64,000 nt of DNA from positions 43,727,039 to 43,791,038 of the forward strand of contig OY997590.1 of NCBI GenBank assembly GCA_963921825.1, in the 5' to 3' direction. This document shows positions 23,837 through 36,498 of the stretch, in pieces (the first letter of the stretch is position 1; the number at the start of each line of letters is the position of its first letter). A program made the translations under genes and the position numbers. The stretch comes from Erodium maritimum (lineage: Eukaryota; Streptophyta; Magnoliopsida; Geraniales; Geraniaceae). A model generated the notes under the pieces. It had not been told where the DNA came from. It was given only the letters and a program-made list of their open reading frames with translations, and made no database searches.

Positions 23837-25512
23837 TGTTAGTCTTAGTGCCCTTAGTTCAATCATAAATGTCCAAATGTATATATCATCATTAGCAATA
23901 AGATTAAAGCGGCTTTCTATTACTTATGTGTTGGAGTAATATATCGATGTGATTTCTGATCTATGCCCACCATGCGAATAGAACCATAGATCGAGATGGA
24001 TCACACTCGATGGGTCCCTAGTCAATAAAGCTTCACTAGAAGCGACTAGTATGAAAGATGGCTCTTCATGGCTTACGTTCTGTTAGTCATTGGAATGGGA
24101 TTCCGGAGTCTGATCATAGATATCATGTGGGACATGATATTGGACGACCCGCCCTGAATATGCGCCATAGATTGAGTCATTAACATATTCAGTGTCGTAG
24201 CTTGTCATGTATCCTTAGACCAAGGAGTCTTTGTGATCACTATGCAGTCAACAACTAAGTTTGACCTGAGCCTAACGTTGTCCGTAACAGGGCTTCCATA
24301 ACGGTCAGGATTGGCTTGGGGACGGGTTGCATGAGTGACACGAAAGACGGCTAAGGGATTTATCCCTCATACTGAGGTATGGGAAAGATATCGGTTCTCG
24401 GCCGCTTGATCGAGAGTGATTGGAAGAATAGCATGGCCATGCACATGATACTAGGTATCATATATTCAGTCATCTCACATATCAAGGAACAGTGATTGAG
24501 AATAATAAGGATGACGGCTCTATGCCTTATCTCAATCAGGATATCGGAGATAAAAGGATAATGACAGGGACGACGGAAAGGTTAGAATCGATTGGTTCGA
24601 TTCGCTATGTAGTGTCAGACAATACTAAAGTCTCGTTAGTTGCCACTTATATAGGATCAAGTAAAATGGGATTTTACGTTGATCTATCGACATGCATAGA
24701 CCTAAGGGTCACACCGAAGGATGAAACTCATTGACACATTTATGGAGAATGGCCAAAAGAGAGTTGTCTCGGGACATGACCAAAACTGGGTTTTGGGTCA
24801 TGTGCCCGTAAGTGAATAGGACATTACGGATCAAGACAAGGCTTGGAGTCTTGGGATTGATCGCATTGGATAATGTTGGACATTTCCGGTATGGAAGGCT
24901 TGGAGGCGATGAGCACGTCACGGGACCTCGTTGGGAATGGCCATGGGCCATGTTCCAAGAGGCCCATGAAAGGCCCATGCAACCAAGGCCCATGGAACTA
25001 ATTAATCAAGTCTTGATTAATTAGTACTAAGTAAGCAAAACAAGGATTAAGGTGTTGGTGATTCACCACCTAACCCATCTTGTCTTGCCATACTTAGCAC
25101 CATACGTGTCTTACTTCACACCATGCTTCACACCTTACTTGTCCTTGATGGTTGTTGATGGTTTAAGTCATCTTTTTCCTACAACAAATCACAAGACAAG
25201 AATAGAAACACAACTTCTCTCCCTCTCACACTACAATTTCGAGTTTGGCACTTTTCCCCCCTCTTGTTGTGTTCTTGAGTCATCTAAAGAAGAACTACGT
25301 GGCTTTGATTCCAATGGGATACGTAGGCGTCTTGGAGACTCAAGCCGATCATCGTTTCTTTGGTGTTCTCTTCCTTTTCTTGAACTAGTTGGTAAGGAAA
25401 CATCCATATTGTTTATTCTCTTGTGTATCTAATATTTGGTAGTGTTCTATGACATGGTCTCGAGTTATTTCCGCTGCAAGTATGTGTTCATACCCTCCAT
25501 CGAGACCCAACA
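23837..25512 (+). repeat. 5' LTR of the young copia element
   Basis: TGTTAGTCTTAG...GAGACCCAACA, 1676 bp, followed by GTGGTATCAGAGCC. The final 500 bp contain CT-rich and UTR-like sequence typical of an R/U5 region. Confidence 0.93.
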
Positions 25513-27060
25513 GTGGTATCAGAGCCGTGCTACCTTCGGGATTCACAAGAGAACTTTCGGTTTTGCTTGCTAGTTTCGGTTTTGCATGTTAATTTGCTAA
25601 ATTGTTTGATAACATGTTTGAAATTTTTGTTTATGGGTTTAATGCATGAAAAATGAATTTTTGAAAAGTTTATCAAATCTGGAATTTTTGAAATTTTTTT
25701 GATTTTTCGGGTCTCGGGAGCGGGACTCTCGGGGAGCCAAAACCGGGACCGAACGGGGCTCCGTTGGACGGAGCTAGGCCAAGCATGACCATTGGATGGT
25801 CAATATGCCGAGCTAAACCGTTTTGTTAGTCATGACGAGTTTGGAACCGTCTTGATGAACTCAAAAATCAAATGTTCAAAAGTTTCAATTTTGAACGGTT
25901 TCGATAAACCGAGTATCAAAAATTTTCGAAACTTGGCAATTAATTAAAACCGGAAAATCACATGATGTTTGATAACATGCTTGTTTGATAACACGATGTG
26001 TGATGTGATGTTGGCATGGTGTACATAATAGCCCCGAGTTTGATTTAATTATTTATCGCTTTTCACGGCCTGCGAGCCGTTAGAGTTAGCGTGTAATTAT
26101 TTTTTCGAGGTGTGGTCGTCGTACCACTTATTTGTAATATTTATTAATTCCCGACCTGCGAGTCGTGTATTAAATTGTAATTTTTTACTCAAGACGAAGA
26201 AAGGGCGAAAAGGTCCTTTGGTGGCTTCTCGGGTTTTGACATCGGCTTGGAGTCGGTGGAGCTCAAGAAGCTAGTGGGAGTTAGTTTAGTGGGCTATTAT
26301 GTACATATTTAACGCTTTATGCTTGGTTTAGTTTTTGCATGATCATTTCTATGTGTTTTAGAATTGCATGCTTAACTTAATTTACCGAGCATATCACCTC
26401 ACATGCAAAGATAAAATTGGTTTTAATCATTGTCTGTGAGCCCTTAGAATCGTCATTACATTGGATGTAGTTGACGGGTTCGAAGGAAGAATTACATTGG
26501 ATGTAATTGGAGGCATCATTACATTTGGAATGTAGTTGATGTGCTCATCGCATCTAGGATGTGCCAAAAGTTTAAAACACAACCGGACAAGTAAAAACGG
26601 GTCATGTCCGATACCTCCCAATTATCAACACCTTACTACCTCCCCGTCCTATGGGTGTCGTGCGCATTAGCGGAGCATCCATGGGAAAGCGGGGTAGTAG
26701 GTTTGGACGACATGTGTAGGTGTCGTGCGCATTAGCGGAGCACCCACATAGTGACGGGCCATAGTTGAAAATTGGTGGACCCGACTACGATTCTCAGCCT
26801 GAGGTTGAGCTAGGGTATTAGATAGGGTAAGCCGTTCACATGAGTACATACCCTAGCCAAGAGTCACATTGGATGTGATTGGATGGAGTCCTACCTACAT
26901 AGCTCGATTAAGTGGTGAGCATTAGTTCAGCTTAATCGGGTGAATCAAGGATCTTGGTTTTAGGTTCTAAAGGTTTAGAATCAATTGGTTGGTGTTTGAA
27001 CTTGATCTTCATAAAATTTATTCAGTTTACTGATTATATTTTGTTTGTCGTGTAGATCAA

Positions 27061-29779
27061 ATGGCAAGTACTTCAGCGAACAATAGTAGTTTGTCACTAA
27101 AAACCATTCTTGATAGGATCAAGCTAAGTGGGACAAACTACTTGGACTGGGACAGAAACTTGAGGATAGTCCTCAAATTCGAGCGCAAAGAATATGTCCT
27201 AGACCAAGCTATCCCTGAGGAGCCAGCTAATAATGCCATTAGGGCCGTTAAGGATGCATACCAAAAGCACCTTAGCGATTCTATAGGTGTGGCATGTATT
27301 ATGCTGGGCTGCATGGAGTCTGATCTCCAAGACCAGTTCATGGAGTACTCTGATGACCCCTATACTATGATGGGGATCATAAAGGGTATGTTCAAGGAAA
27401 GGGCACGTATCGTGAGATACAATGTCCTTAATGAACTTCTCTCCTGCAAAATGTCAGCAGGAGTTTCCGTGGGTCCTCATGTCCTAAAGATGAAGGGGCA
27501 TCTCGAACATCTTAATCGACTGGGCCTTAAGATAGAGAACGAGATGGCAGAGGATGTGGTTCTGCGTTCCCTTCCTCGTTCATATGCTACGTTCGTCATG
27601 AACTATCATATGCACGATATGGACAAGACCATTTCAGAGTTGCATGGAATGTTGGTAACTGCTGAAAAGAACGTCAAGGATCAGGGATCCAAGGATGTTC
27701 TGATGGTCAGACAGGGAAACAGTTTCAAGAATAAGGGAACTGTTAGTGGTAAGGGCAAGGCCCCTATGCACTTGGCAGGAAAGATGAGGCATCCGAAGCG
27801 TCCTAACCCTCCTAGGACCGGGGAGTCCTCAAGGAAGGGGAAGGATGTCGAGAATGTCTGCTTCTACTGTCAACAGCCTGGTCACTGGAAGAAAGATTGC
27901 AGGAAGTTTCTGGATGATCTGAAGAAGGGCGGTGGGACTGTGCCTTCATCAGGTATTTTCTTTATAGAGCTAAATCTCACTACTTCCAAAGATTCATGGG
28001 TATTGGATACTGGGGCTGAATCTCACATTTGTACTAATGTGCAGTGGCTGGAAGGTAGGAGAAGCTTGAAGAAGGACGAGGTGGACCTCAGAGTGGGCAA
28101 CAAGACTAGAGTTGTGGCGACTGCTGTAGGATCCATAAGTCTTCTTTTGCCAAGTGGGCTAGTTTTTGTTTTGAACAATGTATATTGTGTACCTACTTTC
28201 AGTAGGAATATTGTATCTATTTCTTTGTTGGACAAGGAAGGATACAATTTTGATGTTGGAAATGGGATTTTCAATATTTTATGCAATGATATATTTTATG
28301 CTAGCGCCAAAATGGTTGGAGGATTGTACATATTGGATATGGATAACAATGCCTCAAGCTCTATATATAATGCAAATACCAAGAGGTCTAAGTCCAATGA
28401 TTTAGACCAAACTCTTTTATGGCATTGTCGTTTAGGCCACATAAACGAGAAACGCATATCAACACTTCACAAGTGTGGACTTCTTAGTCCATTTGAATTT
28501 CATTCGATTGATAGATGCGAATCTTGTTTGATGGGAAAACTGACTAAAGCGCCCTTCATCGGTCGCGGTGAAAGGGCGGGTGACTTATTGGGGCTAATAC
28601 ACTCGGATGTGTGTGGACCAATGAGCACACTTGCCAGGAGGGGTTTTAGCTACTTTATCACATTTACTGACGACTTCAGTAGATATGGTTATGTCTATTT
28701 GATGAGACATAAGTCTGAAGCTTTTGATAAATTCAAAGAGTTTAAGACTGAAGTAGAAAACCAGCTCGGGAAAAGTATTAAAGCACTTCGATCAGATCGA
28801 GGTGGAGAATACTTGACCACAGAGTTTTTAGATCATCTAGCAGAAAGTGGGATCCTTTCGGAATGGACTCCTCCCGGAACACCACAATTGAATGGTGTGT
28901 CCGAACGGAGAAATCGGACTTTATTGGATATGGTCCGGTCCATGATTAGTGGGACTGATCTCCCAATCTCTTTCTGGGGTTATGCTCTGGAGACGGCCGC
29001 ATTCATTTTGAATCGGGCTCCGACGAAGGCTGTGGAAGGGACACCATTTGAGAAATGGCGCGGGAGAAAGCCCGTTTTGTCCTTCCTGAAGATTTGGGGT
29101 TGCGAGGCTTATGTGAAACGTTTAGTTCCGACTAAGCTCGAACCAAGATCTGATAAATGCACTTTCGTTGGGTATCCCAAAGAAACAATGGGGTACTACT
29201 TCTACAAACCCAGCGAGAACACGGTGTTCGTCGCTCGGGGTGGGGTCTTTATGGAAAGGGAGTTTATTTCCAAAGACGTCAGTGGGAGGGCTGTACATCT
29301 AGAAGAAATTCAGGATGGTACAGATCCAACTGATCCACTGGACAACCCTGTAGAAGAGCCTGAGATGGTCGTAGAGCAAGGACCAGTTCTTGCAACAATT
29401 CTAGAAGGTCCAAGGCGATCTGAAAGGGTTAGTCGTCCACCTCCGAGATATGGTTACTTTGTGTCTGGAGGTGACGGTGAGCTTGTGGTGGATCACGATG
29501 ATCCAGCTACATTTCAGGAAGCTGTGGACGGACCCGACTCTGAGTTATGGCTGGGAGCCATGAGGGAGGAAATTCAATCCATGTCGGACAACCAAGTCTG
29601 GGAACTGGTTGATCCAATCGGTGGTGTAAGAACCATCGGATGCAAATGGATCTTCAAGGTGAAGATGGACATGGAAGGCAACCCTCAGACCTACAAAGCC
29701 CGACTGGTGGCGAAAGGTTATAGGCAGATCCAAGGGATTGACTATGAGGAAACCTTTTCCCCAGTGGCTATGGTCAAAT
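27061..29779 (+). mobile_element. gag-pol frame of the young copia element, part before the nested insertion
   Basis: One open frame of about 906 codons up to the nested element. Domains in order: UBN2-type gag (residues about 1-215, with KTILDRIKLSGTNYLDW), a CCHC knuckle (CFYCQQPGHWKKDC, about 274-287), an aspartic protease (WVLDTGAESH, about 311), GAG-pre-integrase (LLWHCRLGHIN, about 455), an integrase core with TDDFSRYGY (about 538) and SDRGGEY (about 578), and the first part of RT (CKWIFKVKMDMEGN, about 860). The integrase-before-RT order identifies Ty1/copia. The frame ends where the second copia element begins. The start at 27061 is the first ATG after the leader and opens with the usual gag N-terminus. 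Confidence 0.9.
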
Positions 29780-31467
29780 TGTTAGTCTTAGTGCCCGTAG
29801 TTCAATCATAAATGTCCAAATGTATATATCATCGTTAGCAATAAAATTAAAGCGGCTTTATATTACTTATGTGTTGGAGTAATATATCGATGTGTGCTCT
29901 GATCTATGCCCACCATGCGAATAGAACCATAGATCGAGATAGATCACACTCGATGGGTCCCTAGTCAACAAAGCTTCACTAGAAGCGACTAGTATGAAAG
30001 ATGGCTCTTTATGGCTTACGTTCTGTTAGTCATTGGAATGGGATTCCGGAGTCTGATCATAGATATCATGTGGGACATGATATTGGACGACCCGCCCTGA
30101 ATATGTGCCATAGATTAAGTCATGAACATATTCAGTGTTGTAGCTTGTCATGTATCCTTAGACCAAGGAGTCTATGTGATCGCTATGTAGTCAACAACTG
30201 AGTTTGACCTGAGCCTAACGTTGTCCGTAACAGGGCTTCCATAACGGCCAGGATTGGCTTGGGGACGGGCTACATGAGTGACACGAAAGACGGCTAAGGG
30301 ATTTATCCCTCATACTAAGGTATGGGAAAGATATCGGTTCTCGGCCGCTTGATCGAGAGTGACTGAAAGAATAGCATGGCCATGCACATGATACTGGGTA
30401 TCATATCTTCAGTCATCTCACATATCAAGGAACGGTGATTGAGAATAATAAGGATGACGGCTCTATGCCTTATCTCAATCAGGATATCGGAGATAAAAGG
30501 ATAATGACAGGGACGACGGAAAGGTTAGAATCGACAGGGTCGATTCGTTATGTAGTGTCAGGCAATACTAAAGTCTCGTTAGTTGCCACTTAAATAGGAT
30601 CAAGTAAAATGGTATTTTACGTTGATCTATTGACATGCATAAACCTAAGGGTCACACCGGAGGATGAAACTCATTGACACATTTATGGAGAATGGCCAAA
30701 AGGGAGTTGTCTCGGGACATGACCAAAACTGGGTTTTGGGTCATGTGCCCGTAAGTGAATAGGACTTTACGGATCGAGACAAGGCTTGGAGTCTTGGGAT
30801 TGATCGCGTCGGATAATGTTGGACATTTCCGGTATGGAAGGAATGGAGGCGATGAGGGAATCACGGGACCTCGTTGGAAATGGTCACGGGCCATGTTCCA
30901 AGAGGCCCATGAAAGGCCCATGCAACCAAGGCCCATGGAACTAATTAATCAAGTCTTGATTAATTAGTACTAAGTAAGCAAGACAAGGATTAAGGTGTTG
31001 GTGATTCACCACCTAACCCAATCTTGTCTTGCCATACTTTGTCCTATTTACACCTTACTTGACACCATACTTGTCCCATGCCTTTAGTTGGACAAGTATG
31101 GGTTTTGTTATGTTTAAGTCATCATTTTTCAACATAACAAAGACAAGACAAGAATAGGAAACATATTTTCTCTCCCTCTTCCATGGCCATTTCGGGTTTG
31201 GCTAGTTTCTTCCTCCATTTTTGTGTTCTTGAGTCCTCAAAGAGAAGAACTACGTGGCTTTGATTCCCATGTGGATACGTAGGCGTCTTGGAGACTCAAG
31301 CCAACCATTCGTTAACCGGTGTTCTTGTTTTGGTAAGAGATAGTGCTGAATTTTTCTCTTGTGAATCCATTCTTTGTTAGTTGTTTCATGGTTTTAATCG
31401 TCTCTTGGTTTTTATTGATTTTCCGCTGCGAGTTGGTTCATCTCCAACCCTACCTCGAGACCCAACA
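29780..31467 (+). repeat. 5' LTR of the nested copia element
   Basis: 1688 bp, TGTTAGTCTTAG...GAGACCCAACA, followed by GTGGTATCAGAGCC. It differs from the host element's LTRs by scattered substitutions and in the stretch around 31030-31200, so it represents a separate sub-lineage. Confidence 0.92.
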
Positions 31468-34094
31468 GTGGTATCAGAGCCGTGCTACCTTCGGGATTCA
31501 CAAGACGGTGTTCAAAGTTTCGGTTTTGCTTGAAAGTCTCGTTTTTGGCATGTTGTTTTGCTAAATTGTTTGATAACATGTTTTAAATTCTTGTTCATGG
31601 ATTTAATGCATGTAAAATGAATTTTTGAAAATTATTTCAAATCTGGAAATTTTGAAATTTTTTTTGATTTTTCGGGTCTCGGGAGCGGGACTCTCGGGGA
31701 GCCGAAACCGGGACCGAACGGGGCTCCGTTGGACGGAGCTAGGCCAAGCATGACCATTGGATGGTTGATATGCCAAGGCTAAACCGTTTTGTTAGTTATG
31801 ACGAGTTTGGAACCGTCATGACGAACTCGAAGATCAAATGTTCAAAAGTTTCATTTTTGAACGGTTTCGATAAACCGAGCATCAAAAAATTTCGAAACTT
31901 GGCTATTAATTAAAACCGGAAAATCACATGATGTTTGATAACATGCTTGTTTGATAACACGATGTGTGATGTGATGTTGGCATGGTGTACATAATAGCCC
32001 CGAGCTCAATTTAATTATTTATCGCTTTTCACGGCCTGCGAGCCGTTAGTGTTAGCGTGTAATTATTCTTTCAAGGTGTGGTCGTCGAACCACTTGTTTG
32101 TAATATTTATTTATTCCCGACCTGCGAGTCGTGTATTAAATTGTAATATTTTACTCAAGACGAAGAAAGGGCGAAAAGGTCATTTGGTGGCTTTTCGGGT
32201 GTTGGCATCGGCTTGGAGTCGGTGGAGCTCAAGAAGCTAGTGGGAGTTAGTTTAGGGGGCTATTATGTGCACATTTATCGCTTTATGCTTGGTTTAGTTT
32301 ATGCATGATTAATTCTGTGTTTTAGAATTGCATGCTTAACTTTATTTACCGAGCATATCACCTCACATGCAAAGATAAAATTGGAATTTTAATCCTTGTG
32401 TGTGAACCCTTAGAACCGTCATTGCATTGGATGTAGTTGACGGGTTCGAAGGAAGAATTACATTGGATGTAATTTGAGGCATCATTGCATTTGGAATGTA
32501 GTTGATGTGCTCATCGCATCTAGGATGTGCCAAAGTTTTGAACACAACTGGACAAGTAAAAGCGGGTCATGTCCGATACCTCCCAATCATCAACACCTTA
32601 CTACCTCCCCGTTCTATGGGTGTCGTGCGCATTAGCGGAGCATCCATGGGGAAGCGGGGTAGTAGGTTTGGACGACATATGTGGGTGTCGTGCGCATTAG
32701 CGGAGCACCTACATAGTGACGAGCCATAGTTGAAAATTGGTGGACCCGACTACGATTCTCAGCCTGAGGTTGAGCTAGGGTAACAGATAGGGTAAGTCGT
32801 GTACATAAGTACATACCCTAGCCTAGAGTCACATTGGATGTGATTGGATGGAGTCCTACCTACATAGCTCGATTAAGTGGTGAGCATTAGTTCAGCTTAA
32901 TCGAGTGAATCAAGGATCTTGGTTTCAGATTCTAAAGGTTTAGAATCGATTGTTGGTGTTTAAGCTTGATCTTCATAAAATTTATTCAGTTTACTGATTG
33001 AATTTTATCTGTTGTAGATCAAATGGCAAATTCAGCGAACATTAATAGTTTGTCATTAAAAACCATTCTTGACAGGGTCAAGCTAAATGGGACAAACTAT
33101 TTGGACTGGTACAGAATTTTGAGGATAGTCCTCAAGTCTGAACGCAAAGAATATGTCCTTGACAAGGCTGTCTCTAAGACCATATCAGAGTTACATGAAG
33201 TGTCATTAATTGCTGAGAAGAATATATCAGGGATCTGGGATCCAAGGATATTCTGATGGTCAACAAGGGAATTGGAAGTGGCAAGGGCGGGGCCCATGCA
33301 CACTTGGCAGGAAAGATGAGACACCTGAGAATGTCTGCTTCTACTGCCAATAGCCTGGTCATTGGAACCGGGATTACAGGAAGTTCACGGCTGATCTGAA
33401 GAAGGGCAGTGGGACTGCGCCTTCATCAAATAGCCTGGATGATCTGAAGAAGGACAGTAGGACTGCGCCTTCATCAGGAAACCTGGATGATCTAAGGAAG
33501 GGCGGTGGGACCGTGCCTTCATCCGGTATTAACTCTATAGAGCTACATCTCTCTACTTCCAAAGATTCATGGGTATTAGATACCAGGACTGAATCTCACA
33601 CATGCACTTATATATGGTGGCTGAAAGTAGGAGAGGTTTGGAAAGCACGAAGTGGACCTCAGAGTTGTGGCAACTGCTGTAGGATCCATGAGTCTTGCTT
33701 TGCCAAGAGGCCTTGTCTTAGTATTGTATAATGTATATTGCATACCTACTTTTAGTAGGAATATTATATCTGTATCCGTGTTTGACAAGGAAGGATATAA
33801 TGTTAATATTGGAAATGGAGTTTTCAATGTTCTATGCAATGATATGTTTTATACCAGTACTGACTTGGTTGGAGGATTGTACATATTAGATATGGGTAAC
33901 AATGCCTCAAGTTCTATATATTCCGTTAATACCAAGAGGTCTAAATCCAATGATTTAAACCTAACTCTGTTATGGCACTGTCATTTATGTCGCATAAACA
34001 AGAAGCACCTATCAGCACTTCAGAAGTGCAGACTTTCAGGTTCATTCGAATTCCATTTGATCGATAGGTGCAAGGTTTGTTTGATGGGCAAAAT

Positions 34095-35172
34095 GATACT
34101 GGGTATCATATCTTCAGTCATCTCACATATCAAGGAACGGTGATTGAGAATAATAAGGATGACGGCTCTATGCCTTATCTCAATCAGGATATCGGAGATA
34201 AAAGGATAATGACAGGGACGACGGAAAGGTTAGAATCGACAGGGTCGATTCGTTATGTAGTGTCAGGCAATACTAAAGTCTCGTTAGTTGCCACTTAAAT
34301 AGGATCAAGTAAAATGGTATTTTACGTTGATCTATTGACATGCATAAACCTAAGGGTCACACCGGAGGATGAAACTCATTGACACATTTATGGAGAATGG
34401 CCAAAAGGGAGTTGTCTCGGGACATGACCAAAACTGGGTTTTGGGTCATGTGCCCGTAAGTGAATAGGACTTTACGGATCGAGACAAGGCTTGGAGTCTT
34501 GGGATTGATCGCGTCGGATAATGTTGGACATTTCCGGTATGGAAGGCATGGAGGCGATGAGGGAATCATGGGACCTCGTTGGAAATGGCCACGGGCCATG
34601 TTCCAAGAGGCCCATGAAAGGCCCATGCAACCAAGGCCCATGGAACTAATTAATCAAGTCTTGATTAATTAGTACTACGTAAGCAAGACAAGGATTAAGG
34701 TGTTGGTGATTCACCACCTAACCCAATCTTGTCTTGCCATACTTTGTCCTATTTACACCTTACTTGACACCATACTTGTCCCATGCCTTTAGTTGGACAA
34801 GTATGGGTTTTGTTATGTTTAAGTCATCTTTTTTCAACATAACAAAGACAAGACAAGAATAGGAAACACATTTTCTCTCCCTCTTCCATGGCCATTTCGG
34901 GTTTGGCTAGTTTCTTCCTCCATTTTTGTGTTCTTGAGTCCTCAAAGAGAAGAACTACGTGGCTTTGATTCCCATGTGGATACGTAGGCGTCTTGGAGAC
35001 TCAAGCCAATCATTCGTTAACCGCTGTTCTTGTTTTGGTAAGAGATAGTGCTGAATTTTTCTCTTGTGAATCCATTCTTTGTTAGTTGTTTCATGGTTTT
35101 AATCGTCTCTTGGTTTTTATTGATTTTCCGCTGCGAGTTGGTTCATCTCCAACCCTACCTCGAGACCCAACA
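34095..35172 (+). repeat. 3' LTR portion of the nested copia element
   Basis: Aligns with 30390-31467 over 1078 bp and ends GAGACCCAACA immediately before the CAAAT duplication. It is followed by host-element RT sequence (KSIRILLAIAAYHDYE). Confidence 0.9.
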
Positions 35173-36498
35173 CAAATCTATCCGAATTCTTCTTGCCATA
35201 GCTGCATATCACGATTACGAGATATGGCAAATGGATGTCAAAATCGCTTTCCTAAACGGAAATTTATCGGAGGACGTTTATATGTCTCAACCCGAAGGTT
35301 TTGTCGATCCAAAGAATAAGTGAAAGATTTGTAAGTTGTTGAAATCCATTTATGGATTGAAACAAGCTTCTCGGAGTTGGAACCTTCGTTTTGATGAAGC
35401 TATAATTGGATTTGGCTTTATCAAGAATGAAGATGAACCTTGCGTTTACAAGAAGGCAAATGGGGGTATGATTACCTTTCTGGTGTTGTATGTCGATGAC
35501 ATACTACTCATTGGAAACGACATCCCAACCTTGCACGAGACTAAAGCTTGGTTAGGGGAGAGTTTCTCAATGAAGGACTTAGGCGATGCTGCTTATATCT
35601 TAGGGATTAAGATATATAGAGATCGCACCAAGAGGGTCTTGGGTTTAAGTCAAAGCACCTATGTGAACAAGGTATTGAGTAGGTTCTCAATGCTTGATTC
35701 CAAGAAAGGACTCTTACCCGCACGTCATGGCGTTCATCTCAGCAAGACTCAGTGTCCTAAGACACCTGATGAGCTGAAAAGGATGATGCGAATCCCATAC
35801 GCTTCGGCGGTAGGATCGATCATGTATTCCATGATATGCACGAGACCGGATGTCTCATATGCCTTGAGTTGTACCAGCAGACATCAGTCTAACCCTGGTG
35901 AGGAACACTGGATAGCGGTCAAAGCGATTCTCAAATATTTGAGAAGAACTAAGGACGCGTTTCTAGTGTACGGGGGAAAAGATGATTCTGAACTAGTTGT
36001 TAATGGATATGTAGACGCTAGTTTCCAGACAGATCCAGATGACTTTAGAAGTCAGTCAGGATATGTGTTCACACTGAATGGCGGAGCTTTCAGCTGGAAG
36101 AGCGTGAAGCAAGACACCGTCGCTGACTCCACGACAGAGGCCGAGTACATAGCGGCTGCAGAGGCGGCCAAGGAGGCTGTGTGGATTAGGAAGTTCACGG
36201 CAGGGTTGGGTGTAATCAAAAACCCATCCAGCCCGGTGAACCTATTTTGCGACAACACAGGGGCTATTACGCAAGCTAAAGAGCCCAGATCGCATAACAA
36301 ATCCAAACATGTACTGCGGCGATATCACCTCATCAGAGAGATACTGAACCGAGGCGATGTGAAGATCACCTATATTGCAACTGATGATAACATAGCCGAC
36401 CCGTTGACTAAGGCACTATCGTTGCCTAAACATGAGAGGCATGTAAGGTCAATGGGAATAGATTGGAGTTTAGATTGGAACTAGGGCAAGTGGGAGAT
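35173..36498 (+). mobile_element. RT-RNase H part of the young copia element, after the nested insertion
   Basis: RT with QMDVKIAFLNG and the catalytic LYVDDILLIG (about 35487-35516), connection and RNase H (with DSTTEAEYIAAAEA and CDNTGAITQAK), ending DWSLDWN at about 36484. The polypurine tract follows and the 3' LTR starts at 36499. Confidence 0.9.

Larger units (their letters stand above)
29780..35172 (+). mobile_element. Second copia element nested inside the young copia RT
   Basis: CAAAT flanks it on both sides (29775-29779 and 35173-35177). Parts: full 5' LTR 29780-31467 (1688 bp), primer site, leader, gag and protease remnants with GAG-pre-integrase (about 33023-34090), and the later part of the 3' LTR (about 34095-35172). 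It is the same family as its host, in the same orientation, and has no RT of its own. It is broken, with several interruptions. The shared 1078 bp of its LTRs show about eight differences by eye (0.7 percent). Confidence 0.9.
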
